7,404 bases of DNA from JBFYKJ01 sp041306005 (GCA_041306005.1 JBFYKJ010000112.1:1-7404); one strand, 5' to 3'. Counted from the first letter of the stretch, positions 1 to 6,111 are shown. A program made the numbers and translations. The notes: a model not told the origin generated them from the letters alone.

Positions 1-1119
1 AGCTTCAGCGTATTGAATCTGGCCCCAGGGAACCTACAGACTTGGACTTATTTGACTAACGCTTCTTGCAGCGATATAACAAACACGGTCAACTCTACTG
101 TGAGCACCCCCGAGGGTGTGGGCGGGTCGACTGCTTCAGCCTCAGTGGCTGTTATCCACTGCGGCAACGCCGTCTGCGACTGCGGCGAGACCTGTAGCGA
201 CTGTCCGAACGATTGCGGCGAGTGCGAAGCTAAAGAGAAGGAGAAGGAAACCGGTGGCGCGGTGCACGGTTATGTCTTCCCCAGTGAGCCGGGTATACCC
301 CGACCTGTCATAAACCTGACGATAAACATAAGCGCAGAAGTCATCTATGTGGGCGACCCGCTGGACGGCATTGTGACTGTAAATTACACAGGTTACGAGA
401 ACCTCCTGAATGTGCTCCTCAGGGTCTCGATACCTGAGGTAGGGGTGTTGAACTTCACAATCGACCTTCGGGCGCCTCACACGTACCTGGAGATCCCATT
501 CCGGTTCCGCAATGTGTCGCAAGCCGGGCTCTACCAAGTCGCTGCGTTATTGGTGGACATACCCGACGAGGTATTTGGAGTGACCTATGCAGAGGTTGAT
601 GCGCTGGTAAAGCCGCTCCCGGCAGCAGTCACGCCAACGGCGGAAGCGGTGCTGGGCGGGCTTCCACTTGAGCCGAGGAAGCTGCAGAGGTGCGAGGTTT
701 TTGGCATAGACTGCTGGCTATTTATCGCAGCGTCAGTTTTGCTCGCAATTATAGTGCTATTCGCACTTGCCGACAGGCGCGGCGGCGCTGCCCCGCCCAA
801 ACGCCCATCACCGCAACACGTTGCGACCGCCATATTCCTCGGCGAGGAGCGGGGCGCCCTAAAACTCATGCTCCATGGGCTGACCGTCGGCGACCGGCTT
901 TTGCTGCTGAAGGGCAACTCGGCTTATGAGGTCGAGATAACCGAGATCGTAAGCAATATCGGGCCGGCAAAGACCGAGATAGGCGGGTGGGTAGTCTTGG
1001 CAAAGGCCCGCACCGGCCTGTTCCATGAGAAGAATGGGGCGCTATTCCACGAGGTAAATGAGGTGATCTTCTTCGCGCCGTGTGGCGGCGGGCACAAAAG
1101 ACGGTCTCGTAGAGCCTAA
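1..1119 (+). CDS. Membrane-anchored, Cys-rich, probably glycosylated surface protein (5' partial)
   Basis: The frame is open from base 1, so the true start lies left of the window; the first in-window start-like codon (TTG at 13) is probably internal. The visible part is 372 residues (numbered from base 1). In order: a Ser/Thr/Asn-rich segment; a cysteine cluster at about 54-75 (CGNAVCDCGETC followed by SDCPNDCGEC), a pattern common in secreted archaeal and bacterial proteins; a charged KEKEKE linker; a beta-rich, Ig/CARDB-like region at about 100-205; one hydrophobic helix at about 239-256 followed by DRR; and a C-terminal domain of about 110 residues ending in basic HKRRSRR. Seven N-x-S/T sequons (about N20, 31, 105, 109, 128, 151, 171) all lie before the helix and none after it, which supports N-outside/C-inside topology. 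Its function is not recognised; adhesion or envelope structure is a guess. It converges on the aminomutase gene. Confidence 0.8.
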   Translation, partial: SFSVLNLAPGNLQTWTYLTNASCSDITNTVNSTVSTPEGVGGSTASASVAVIHCGNAVCDCGETCSDCPNDCGECEAKEKEKETGGAVHGYVFPSEPGIPRPVINLTINISAEVIYVGDPLDGIVTVNYTGYENLLNVLLRVSIPEVGVLNFTIDLRAPHTYLEIPFRFRNVSQAGLYQVAALLVDIPDEVFGVTYAEVDALVKPLPAAVTPTAEAVLGGLPLEPRKLQRCEVFGIDCWLFIAASVLLAIIVLFALADRRGGAAPPKRPSPQHVATAIFLGEERGALKLMLHGLTVGDRLLLLKGNSAYEVEITEIVSNIGPAKTEIGGWVVLAKARTGLFHEKNGALFHEVNEVIFFAPCGGGHKRRSRRA

Positions 1120-1168
1120 ACTCTAATCCCTTTAAAGACTAGCAGGCGATATGGCCGCTGTATCACAG

Positions 1169-1177
1169 TATATATAA
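1169..1177 (+). promoter_or_regulatory. Isolated TATA-like box (TATATATAA)
   Basis: TATATATAAG closely resembles an archaeal TATA box, but it lies between two convergent genes with no protein gene starting downstream on either strand. If it is used on the plus strand, transcription would begin near 1198-1203 and meet the hairpin/T-run at 1224-1245, giving only a very short RNA, or run antisense into the aminomutase gene. The core is nearly palindromic, so direction is uncertain and it may be chance AT-richness. Confidence 0.22.
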
Positions 1178-1189
1178 GTGCGCGGCAGA

Positions 1190-1232
1190 ATTCTTACTTT
1201 TAGAAGTCAAATTAAGCACAAATAGTAAGAAT
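1190..1232. repeat. 9-bp inverted repeat in the convergent intergenic region
   Basis: ATTCTTACT at 1190-1198 is exactly complementary to AGTAAGAAT at 1224-1232, with a 25-base spacer. The right arm is shared with a second, tighter hairpin (1224-1240), so the two stems cannot form together. It lies between the 3' ends of two convergent genes, where a transcription-end or mRNA 3'-end structure is the likeliest role. Confidence 0.5.
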
Positions 1233-1245
1233 CCCTTACTTTTTT
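1224..1245 (+). terminator. Hairpin plus T6 terminator of the surface-protein gene
   Basis: AGTAAG (1224-1229), loop AATCC and CTTACT (1235-1240) form a 6-bp stem whose last T begins a run of six T (1240-1245). T-runs are the main termination signal in archaea, so this is a good candidate end for plus-strand transcripts. It overlaps the stop codon of the convergent aminomutase gene; read on the minus strand the same stem lacks a strong T-run. Confidence 0.5.
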
Positions 1246-2852
1246 CTCTGCTCTTCGGACTCCGGCTCGCTCTTCGGCACCTCAACCCCCTTCTTGAACG
1301 GCTCCGGGTACTCGTAGGTCTGGTTGCAGTAGTTCCTCAGGATTATCTTCTCGTCGTTCGCCTCGACCACATAATCCGGCAGCATGGGTATCTTGCCGCC
1401 CCCGCCGGGCGCGTCTATGACGAACTGCGGGACGCATAAACCGGAGGTGTGCCCCCTCAGGTTTTCTATTATCTCGACGCCCTTCGAGGTCGCGGTCCTA
1501 AAATGTTCGTTGCCTCTTGCCAAGTCGCATTGGTAGATATAATACGGCCTGACCCTTATCGCCACGAGCTTTTGCATCAGTTCGCGCATCACTTCGGGGT
1601 CGTCGTTGATGCCCTTGAGGAGGACTGTCTGGCAGCCGATGGGTATTCCCGCATCGGCAAGCATCCCGCAGGCCGCCGTGCTCTGCTGGGTCACCTCCCT
1701 CGGGTGGTTGAAGTGCGTGTTGACGTATAGTGGGTGGTATTTCTGGAGCATTTTGCAGAGCTCAGGCGTTATCCGCTGGGGCAGTGTGCACGGCACGCGT
1801 GTCCCTATCCTTATTATCTCGACGTGGTTGATGGACCGGAGTTCCTTCAGTATCGCCTCAAGGAAGCTGTCCGAGAGCATGAGCGGGTCGCCGCCGGATA
1901 GGATGACATCCCGGACCGTGGGCGTGTTCCTGATGTACTCTATGCCCTTCATTATCTGGTCCATGGTTATTTGCTTGAAGGGGTTGCCGACGCGGCGCTT
2001 CCTCGTGCAGAACCTGCAGTACATCGCGCACTGGCTTGAGACCATGAGAAGGACGCGGTCCGGGTACCTGTGGAAGAGGCCCGGCACTGGCGAGTCGCCC
2101 TCCTCGTTCAGCGGGTCCTCAAGGCCGTAGTCCTCGAGCTCTTGCTTGTCCGGTATGCACTGCTTCCAGATAGGGTCGCCCTCCTGCTCTATGAGGTCGA
2201 AGTAATAGGGGTTGATGCGCATCGGGAAGACCTTTATAACCTCTTCGATGTCCTTACCCTTGAATTTGTACTCTTCGGGCAGCTTGCTTGCCTTCTCAAG
2301 GCAGCCGGACATGAGCGACCTCCAGTATTCGCCCTCCTTTGACTTTGCCTGGCTCACGGACTTGCCGTATATCACCTTGTCGTTCCCATCGCGGTAGAAA
2401 TTCGCCACCCGGGCCTTCTCGATATAGCCGCAGCTCTCGTAGAACCCGCGGGCCTTGGCGTAGTTGAGCTCGGATTCCGTCTCGGTGAAGACCATCCTCG
2501 CGCCCTGGCGGCGGGCCTCCTCCTCGACGTAGTTGTTGAGCATCTTCGCGACGCCCTTCCTCCTGCAGCCCTTTGCGACGAGTATCCAATAGACCTCGAA
2601 TATGTTCTCGGCGATGGTGTCCTGCCCGAAGCAGATGAAGCCGAGCACCCGTTCCTCGTTCTCGGCGCAGAGGAATGTGTACGTCTTGTCTCCGTTCAGG
2701 TAGGCAGTCACGCACTCTATGCACGTCGAGATGTCGCCCTCGTCGAACTCGGGCGTCCCGGCCAGCATGCCATGTATCTGCGGCAGGTCCTCCTGCACTA
2801 CGGCCCTTATGTAGGTGCCGTCGCTTCGGGTATACAGCTTAGGAAGCGCCAT
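1236..2852 (-). CDS. kamA: GNAT acetyltransferase / lysine 2,3-aminomutase (KamA) fusion
   Basis: A 538-residue protein from ATG at 2852. An in-frame TTG at 2879 would add nine residues; neither start has a clear Shine-Dalgarno, and ATG is preferred. The N-terminal domain (about 10-160) is a GNAT acetyltransferase with the acetyl-CoA loop [10 protein letters not shown] (about 96-105) and a GFYESCGY segment. The rest (about 175-520) is a radical-SAM aminomutase: the iron-sulfur motif CAMYCRFC (C275, C279, C282), LSGGDPL, and [10 protein letters not shown], whose K487 should be the PLP lysine. D443 (in YQCD) and D480 (in IDAP) align, 37 residues apart, with the two aspartates I recall binding the lysine side-chain amine in clostridial KAM (D293, D330), favouring lysine over glutamate. 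The C-terminal CxCxxC zinc ligands of clostridial KAM are absent. Predicted role: L-lysine to beta-lysine, with the GNAT domain possibly acetylating it as AblB does. Last gene of a three-gene operon. Confidence 0.9.
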   Translation of the reverse strand: MALPKLYTRSDGTYIRAVVQEDLPQIHGMLAGTPEFDEGDISTCIECVTAYLNGDKTYTFLCAENEERVLGFICFGQDTIAENIFEVYWILVAKGCRRKGVAKMLNNYVEEEARRQGARMVFTETESELNYAKARGFYESCGYIEKARVANFYRDGNDKVIYGKSVSQAKSKEGEYWRSLMSGCLEKASKLPEEYKFKGKDIEEVIKVFPMRINPYYFDLIEQEGDPIWKQCIPDKQELEDYGLEDPLNEEGDSPVPGLFHRYPDRVLLMVSSQCAMYCRFCTRKRRVGNPFKQITMDQIMKGIEYIRNTPTVRDVILSGGDPLMLSDSFLEAILKELRSINHVEIIRIGTRVPCTLPQRITPELCKMLQKYHPLYVNTHFNHPREVTQQSTAACGMLADAGIPIGCQTVLLKGINDDPEVMRELMQKLVAIRVRPYYIYQCDLARGNEHFRTATSKGVEIIENLRGHTSGLCVPQFVIDAPGGGGKIPMLPDYVVEANDEKIILRNYCNQTYEYPEPFKKGVEVPKSEPESEEQRKK

Positions 2853-3834
2853 TGCGTTTGTTTTCGGTTGCGAATTCAAGCACTTTTGCTATGAGATCCG
2901 AATAGGTCATGCCCGCGGCCTTGGCCGAGCGGAAGAGCCCCGCATCCTTGTCTATGTCGGGGTTCGGGTTCACCTCTAATATATAAGGCCCGTGCCCGTT
3001 TGCGCGGATGTCCACTCGCCCATAGCCGCGCAGCCCAAGGAGCTTATACGCCTTTTTCGAGATGTCCTGCAGCTGTGCGGCGAAGCCTTTATCGATGTCC
3101 GCCGGGCATTGCGGGACGGTCCCCTTGTACTGCGGGCTGTCCTCGATCCACTTGGCGGTGTACGACGTTATCCTTTGGTTCTCCGGCAGGCCCTCGAACT
3201 TTATCTCTGATACCGGGAGCGCAACCGGCTCGTCGTTGCCGACGACTGCGACATTGAATTCCCGGCCGTTGATGTATTCTTCGATTAAAGCCGGCTGGTC
3301 ATAGGTGTCCAGCACCCTCTTCACTATCTTCTTCAGGTGTTCGGCATTTTGCGCGACCGAGTCGTCCTTTATCCCTATGCTCCCGTCTTCCCTGCTCGGC
3401 TTGACGATGACGGGGTACTTAAGGTCGTGGTTTAGGTCGTCTTCGGTTAGGGCTACGTGGAATTTCGGCGTCGGCAGCCCATTCTGGCAAAGCAGCTCCT
3501 TGGTATGCACCTTGTCAAGGCAGGTGGCGAGAGCCAGGTAGCCGTTGCCGGTGTAGGGAATACCGAGAACGTCCAGCATCGCCGCGACGTGCGGCTCCTT
3601 CGAGGAGTCGTTGTCAAAGCCGTCGTCGCAGAGGTTGAAAGCTACGTCCGGCTTCATTGCCCTTAGTTTCTCGAAGGCGTCCAGGTCGGTGTTCACCAGG
3701 ATTGTCTCGTGGCCCAGGCCCCTGATGACGTCTGCCACCTCAAAGACGGTCTGGCATGTGTCCCTACCGGCGAAATCATCGGGGTACACATCCGCGATCG
3801 TGCCCCCCTCCAGGTATAATACCGCGACTTTCAT
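2839..3834 (-). CDS. D-Ala-D-Ala-ligase-like ATP-grasp ligase B
   Basis: A 331-residue ATP-grasp carboxylate-amine ligase of the D-alanine-D-alanine ligase superfamily. Visible motifs: an N-terminal Rossmann-like strand ([11 protein letters not shown]); NLCDDG (about 67-72) where the family has its N-loop; GIPYTGN (91-97); DKVHTKE (about 107-113); the glycine-rich ATP loop [12 protein letters not shown] (about 144-155); [11 protein letters not shown] (about 185-195); and the metal-binding end, YGRVDIR (D275) and [11 protein letters not shown] (E287, N289). Family members activate a carboxylate as acyl-phosphate and join it to an amine. Its ATG overlaps the stop of ligase A as ATGA, implying translational coupling, and its 3' end overlaps the aminomutase gene. 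It is clearly paralogous to ligase A (shared YxAKWI motif) but differs around the substrate pocket. A role in peptidoglycan is unlikely in an archaeon; the substrate is unknown. Confidence 0.85.
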   Translation of the reverse strand: MKVAVLYLEGGTIADVYPDDFAGRDTCQTVFEVADVIRGLGHETILVNTDLDAFEKLRAMKPDVAFNLCDDGFDNDSSKEPHVAAMLDVLGIPYTGNGYLALATCLDKVHTKELLCQNGLPTPKFHVALTEDDLNHDLKYPVIVKPSREDGSIGIKDDSVAQNAEHLKKIVKRVLDTYDQPALIEEYINGREFNVAVVGNDEPVALPVSEIKFEGLPENQRITSYTAKWIEDSPQYKGTVPQCPADIDKGFAAQLQDISKKAYKLLGLRGYGRVDIRANGHGPYILEVNPNPDIDKDAGLFRSAKAAGMTYSDLIAKVLEFATENKRNGAS

Positions 3835-4838
3835 TTTTTCAGACCCACTCTTTCGATGGCGCAGTCAAGGACTGCAAGGACAGTGTCGTCGTATGTGAGC
3901 CCGGCCGCGCGCGCGGCTGCCGGGAAGCGGCTGTTGGCCTTTGGGTCGGCTATCATCCCGGGCAGTGCGTTGATCTCAAGGACGTTCGGCTCGCCATTCT
4001 CGTCCAGGCGTATGTCCAGCCTGCTCCAGTCGCGGCAGTCGAGTGCCCTGTAAGCGTCGATGGCAACCTTCTTTATCTTGGCCTCAAGCCCTTTTTCTAT
4101 CTCGGCCGGGCAGCGTATGCAATCCAGCGGGCTTTTCGGGTCGTCCCAAATCCATTTTGCCTCATAGCTGTCTATGCCGTGCGACTCCTCGGGCAGGTCG
4201 TCGAAGAGTATCTCGATTATGGGCAGCACCTTCGGGTCCTTGTTCCCGAGAACCGCTACAGTGAACTCCCGGCCCTTAAGGAAGCGCTCGACGATGACGG
4301 GCTGCCCGTATGTCCCGATGCGCTGGCGCACTCTCTCGATGAGCTCCCCCCTGGTGAACACGACCGAGTCCTCTTGTATCCCCTTGCTTGAGCCCTCAGC
4401 GATGGGCTTCACTATCGCCGGGAGCGGGAAGTCGACATCGGACGGCGGCTCGGAGAAGACCCTGAATTCGGGATTCGGCACGCCGTAGTGCGTGAGTATC
4501 TCCTTCGTCCGCGCCTTGTTCAGCGTTATTGCAAGCGTCAGCGGCCCGCTTCCTGTGTATGGGATGCCGAGCATCTCCATCATCGCCGGTATGACGCTTT
4601 CCCGGCTCTCGCCGCGGACCCCCTCCGCGATGTTGAAGACTATGTCGGGCTTGTGTTTCAGCAGCTTCGTATATGCGCCGCTGTCCGCATCGATGCGGAG
4701 CACCTTGCCCCTCTTGGCCAGCGCCCGCTCTATGGCGAGTATGGTCTCGAGGGAATCGTGCTCAGCGTATAAGTCCTCTGGCTCTCCGGGCGGGACTTCG
4801 CCGGCGACACTGCACGTCAGGCCGATTTTCAATACCAT
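3831..4838 (-). CDS. D-Ala-D-Ala-ligase-like ATP-grasp ligase A
   Basis: A 335-residue ATP-grasp ligase, first gene of the operon. The ATG at 4838 is directly preceded by an in-frame TAA, so no longer start is possible. Motifs in order: an N-terminal strand with AEHDSLE (about 25-31), resembling the E-x-x-x-S-L element of D-Ala-D-Ala ligases; NIAEG (69-73); GIPYTGS (91-97); NKARTKE (about 107-113); the ATP loop VKPIAEGSSKGI (143-154); ERFLKGREFTV (about 184-194); SYEAKWI (224-230); and the metal-binding WSRLDIR (D275) and VLEINALPG (E288, N290). All ATP-grasp catalytic elements appear intact. It should form an amide or peptide bond from an amino acid or similar acid. Being encoded with a second ligase and a lysine aminomutase suggests a small beta-amino-acid-containing peptide or conjugate; the actual substrate cannot be read from sequence. 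Confidence 0.87.
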   Translation of the reverse strand: MVLKIGLTCSVAGEVPPGEPEDLYAEHDSLETILAIERALAKRGKVLRIDADSGAYTKLLKHKPDIVFNIAEGVRGESRESVIPAMMEMLGIPYTGSGPLTLAITLNKARTKEILTHYGVPNPEFRVFSEPPSDVDFPLPAIVKPIAEGSSKGIQEDSVVFTRGELIERVRQRIGTYGQPVIVERFLKGREFTVAVLGNKDPKVLPIIEILFDDLPEESHGIDSYEAKWIWDDPKSPLDCIRCPAEIEKGLEAKIKKVAIDAYRALDCRDWSRLDIRLDENGEPNVLEINALPGMIADPKANSRFPAAARAAGLTYDDTVLAVLDCAIERVGLKK

Positions 4839-4865
4839 TTAAGCCACTAGTTTCCTGTGGTTCAC
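4839..4865 (-). other. Possible 8-codon leader ORF abutting ligase A
   Basis: On the minus strand a GTG at 4865 opens an 8-codon ORF (MNHRKLVA) whose TAA (4839-4841) touches the ATG of ligase A. A GGAG (4872-4875) lies six bases before the GTG, a better Shine-Dalgarno than anything placed to serve the ligase ATG. It could be a leader peptide feeding ribosomes to ligase A by termination-reinitiation. It is very short and may be chance. A CCAC/GTGG hairpin potential (about 4844-4860) lies inside it. Confidence 0.22.
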
Positions 4866-4933
4866 CCCTTTCTCCGCACCGCACTTTCAGTAACCTCCCT
4901 GAAATTTCGGCGCGGGTTTCGTTCAAACTGATT

Positions 4934-4950
4934 GCTTAATTGAATTAAAT
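4934..4950 (-). promoter_or_regulatory. Candidate TATA region of the ATP-grasp/KamA operon
   Basis: Read on the minus strand, ATTTAATTC followed by AATTAAGC is the best TATA-like stretch upstream of ligase A. Initiation about 25 bases downstream would leave a leader of roughly 75-80 bases containing two purine-rich, SD-like blocks (GGGAGG and GGAGAAAGGG). It lies just after the hairpin at 4962-4981 and the phased T-tracts, as expected for an insulated promoter with an upstream curved element. Confidence 0.35.
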
Positions 4951-4961
4951 GGCTACTCATT

Positions 4962-4981
4962 AAAAAACACTTCGGTTTTTT
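4962..4981. terminator. Two-way hairpin with T6 on each strand
   Basis: AAAAAAC (4962-4968) and GTTTTTT (4975-4981) are perfect complements around a six-base ACTTCG loop; a C(TTCG)G tetraloop is also possible. Because the arms are A-run and T-run, each strand ends the hairpin with six T. It can stop minus-strand transcripts from the methyltransferase side before the operon promoter; no plus-strand gene is known to need it. Confidence 0.4.
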
Positions 4982-5056
4982 CGCCGTTTTTTCGAGTTTT
5001 TTTGGTTTTTTTTTAATTTTTTTTAATTTTTTTAATTATTTTCTCGAATTTTTTTT
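4976..5056. repeat. Helically phased T-tracts (predicted curved DNA)
   Basis: Eight T-tracts start at 4976, 4987, 4997, 5006, 5017, 5027, 5039 and 5049, with lengths 6, 6, 7, 9, 8, 7, 4 and 8. Start-to-start spacing is 11, 10, 9, 11, 10, 12 and 10 bases, close to one helical turn. A-tracts repeated in phase are a known cause of intrinsic DNA bending. The array lies 25-120 bases upstream of the candidate operon promoter. A role in promoter architecture, chromatin-protein binding or local strand opening is inferred; simple AT drift is the alternative. Confidence 0.6.
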
Positions 5057-5243
5057 CGGAAACGCGCCGAGAAATATTCTTCAGCACCCTTCCGCGCGCT
5101 AAATCGTTTTATGATTAATGTCTCGGCTATAAAAAACAAGTCGAAATAAAAATTATTGCGGGCGATATGCCGAAATACCAAATAATCTAAAAATCTATTT
5201 GCAAAACTCCACACAGTTTCGCGATATACTGACTATAGGGGGA
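5057..5243. other. AT-rich intergenic remainder, no credible gene
   Basis: This stretch completes the 405-base gene-free gap (4839-5243). A 60-codon minus-strand frame (GTG at 5214 to 5032) is rich in Phe, Ile, Lys and Asn, runs into the T-tract array and resembles no known protein, so it is treated as spurious. CTATAAAAAA at about 5128-5136 on the plus strand resembles a TATA box but faces only the antisense of the methyltransferase gene. No tRNA, C/D-box or other RNA was recognised. Confidence 0.5.
5131..5152 (-). terminator. T-run terminator of the FkbM methyltransferase gene
   Basis: Downstream of the methyltransferase stop, the minus strand has T5 (5152-5148) and then T6 (5136-5131) within about 20 bases. 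This fits archaeal T-rich termination without a strong stem. The next minus-strand gene is about 300 bases further on. Confidence 0.4.
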
Positions 5244-5900
5244 TTAAACCGGCGGGGGCACCCTCCTGCCGTATATCAGGTACGTTTCGCCGCCGTTGGT
5301 CCGCTTCTCTCGGAGTATGCCGAAATGGTTCTTGAGGAGAGCTATCAGCTCCTTGCGCTTGGCACCGCTTGCGTCTTTGAGGATCATATTGTGCCACTCC
5401 AGGATTATCTCGTCTATCGCGCCCCACTGCCTCATGTACGTGAGTATCTCCTGCTCGGCGCCCTCGACATCCATCTTTATCTTGTTCACGCCGAACCTGC
5501 CTATTATGTCGTCTATGTTCTCGGTCTGGACGATTGTCTTCCTGACATGCTCTGCCGGCAGGACATCGTAGAAAGAGTGCAGGCCCTTGTTCGGCACGAG
5601 CGCTATGTTGAAACTCCTGCTGGTGTCCGAATTCCCGACTATCGCCTTATCTATAACAACGGCGTTTGTTATCCCGTTGCTGTCGAGGTTGGCCTTTAGG
5701 ACTTTTAGGTTATCTTCATCCGGTTCGTAACAGACGACTTGTTTCACCCTTGGGGCCAGGACGCACACGAAGCAGCCGATGTTCGCTCCCGCATCCAGCC
5801 AGACGTCGCCCTTGGACGGCTTTATCTTCCTAAAATACCACTTCTGCTCTTCAAGGACGTACCGGTCCCAAGTGTCTTTTCGGAGTGCTATAGAAGTCAT
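5244..5900 (-). CDS. FkbM-family SAM-dependent methyltransferase
   Basis: A 218-residue class I methyltransferase. The SAM-binding motif I is VWLDAGANIGCF (about 33-44), the acidic end of strand 2 is VCYEPDEDN (about 56-64, E59 expected to bind the ribose), and the FkbM hallmark IKMDVEGAE (about 141-149) precedes EEIILEWH-like strand residues (DEIILEWH, 163-170). FkbM proteins usually O-methylate sugars, glycolipids, polyketides or other small molecules; the substrate here is unknown, though archaeal N-glycans or envelope glycolipids are plausible. The ATG at 5900 has no strong Shine-Dalgarno. It sits 67 bases downstream of tRNA-Asp on the same strand and may share its transcript or use the weak TATA at about 5956-5964. 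There is no signal peptide or membrane helix, so it should be cytoplasmic. Confidence 0.85.
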   Translation of the reverse strand: MTSIALRKDTWDRYVLEEQKWYFRKIKPSKGDVWLDAGANIGCFVCVLAPRVKQVVCYEPDEDNLKVLKANLDSNGITNAVVIDKAIVGNSDTSRSFNIALVPNKGLHSFYDVLPAEHVRKTIVQTENIDDIIGRFGVNKIKMDVEGAEQEILTYMRQWGAIDEIILEWHNMILKDASGAKRKELIALLKNHFGILREKRTNGGETYLIYGRRVPPPV

Positions 5901-5921
5901 TTAGCAACTGATGGTCGAATA

Positions 5922-5992
5922 CCGGATTCAAATTCTTCCCACAAAAGCTATTCTTGTTATACTAAGGCGCCCCGGCCGGAATTCGAATCCGG
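5922..5992. repeat. 14-bp inverted repeat between tRNA-Asp T-arm and its trailer
   Basis: CCGGATTCAAATTC (5922-5935) matches the reverse complement of GAATTCGAATCCGG (5979-5992) at 13 of 14 positions. In minus-strand RNA the one mismatch becomes a G-U pair, so the tRNA T-arm could pair with the trailer over 14 bp. It may be a remnant of a tRNA 3' segment or a chance product of the palindromic T-arm. Confidence 0.4.
5956..5964 (-). promoter_or_regulatory. Weak TATA-like box before the FkbM gene
   Basis: On the minus strand AGTATAAC lies just past the tRNA 3' end and 55-65 bases before the methyltransferase ATG, a workable position for a promoter with a leader of about 30 bases. The match is short, and co-transcription with the tRNA is equally possible. 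Confidence 0.2.
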
Positions 5993-6040
5993 GTCACGAC
6001 CTCGACAGGGTCGTATGATAGGCCGCTACACCACCGGGGC
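5968..6040 (-). tRNA. tRNA-Asp(GTC): tRNA-Asp (anticodon GTC)
   Basis: The minus strand folds into a complete 73-nt cloverleaf. The acceptor stem GCCCCGG/CCGGGGC has seven perfect pairs. The D-arm starts GTGT with a GG-containing loop. The anticodon stem CGACC/GGTCG encloses loop CTGTCGA, so the anticodon is GTC. The variable loop is four bases. The T-stem CCGGA/TCCGG encloses TTCGAAT. The discriminator is G73, which is usual for tRNA-Asp. The next bases are CCT, so CCA is not encoded and must be added after transcription. There is no intron. Confidence 0.96.
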
Positions 6041-6103
6041 AAACAAGTTTGCAGTCTTCTGTCTTGAGTCTGGAGAAGACGGCGGGATAATTGAGTAAAT
6101 AGG

Positions 6104-6111
6104 AATAAAAA
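6104..6111 (-). promoter_or_regulatory. T-rich TTTTTATT between the diphosphatase and tRNA-Asp genes
   Basis: Just past the diphosphatase stop, the minus strand reads CTTTTTATTCC. It can be a T5 terminator for that gene or a TATA box for tRNA-Asp, which would then carry a leader of about 40 bases. A weaker AATTATCC lies closer to the tRNA (about 6087-6094). The sequence alone does not decide between the roles. Confidence 0.3.

Noticed and set aside
142..537. 131-codon minus-strand frame
   Set aside because: It lies opposite the surface-protein gene, whose sequons, Cys cluster and membrane helix support the plus-strand frame.
2296..2724. 142-codon minus-strand frame rich in Arg
   Set aside because: It is an alternate frame inside the GNAT-KamA gene, and the Arg/Gly-rich composition is a frame-shift artefact.
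2853..2879. TTG start nine codons upstream for the GNAT-KamA gene
   Set aside because: It would lengthen the overlap with ligase B to 41 bases and has no ribosome site; the ATG at 2852 is simpler, though TTG cannot be excluded.
3756..4391. 211-codon plus-strand frame
   Set aside because: It lies antisense across the two ATP-grasp genes and shows no recognisable motifs.
5126..5136. Plus-strand TATA-like CTATAAAAAA as a promoter
   Set aside because: No plus-strand gene or recognisable RNA follows it, and on the minus strand the same bases serve as a T-run terminator.
5032..5214. 60-codon minus-strand frame in the AT-rich gap
   Set aside because: It has a GTG start without a convincing ribosome site, composition driven by AT-rich DNA, runs into the T-tract array and matches no known family.
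5199..5699. 166-codon plus-strand frame
   Set aside because: It is antisense to the FkbM gene, whose motifs are unambiguous; long antisense frames are common opposite GC-rich genes.
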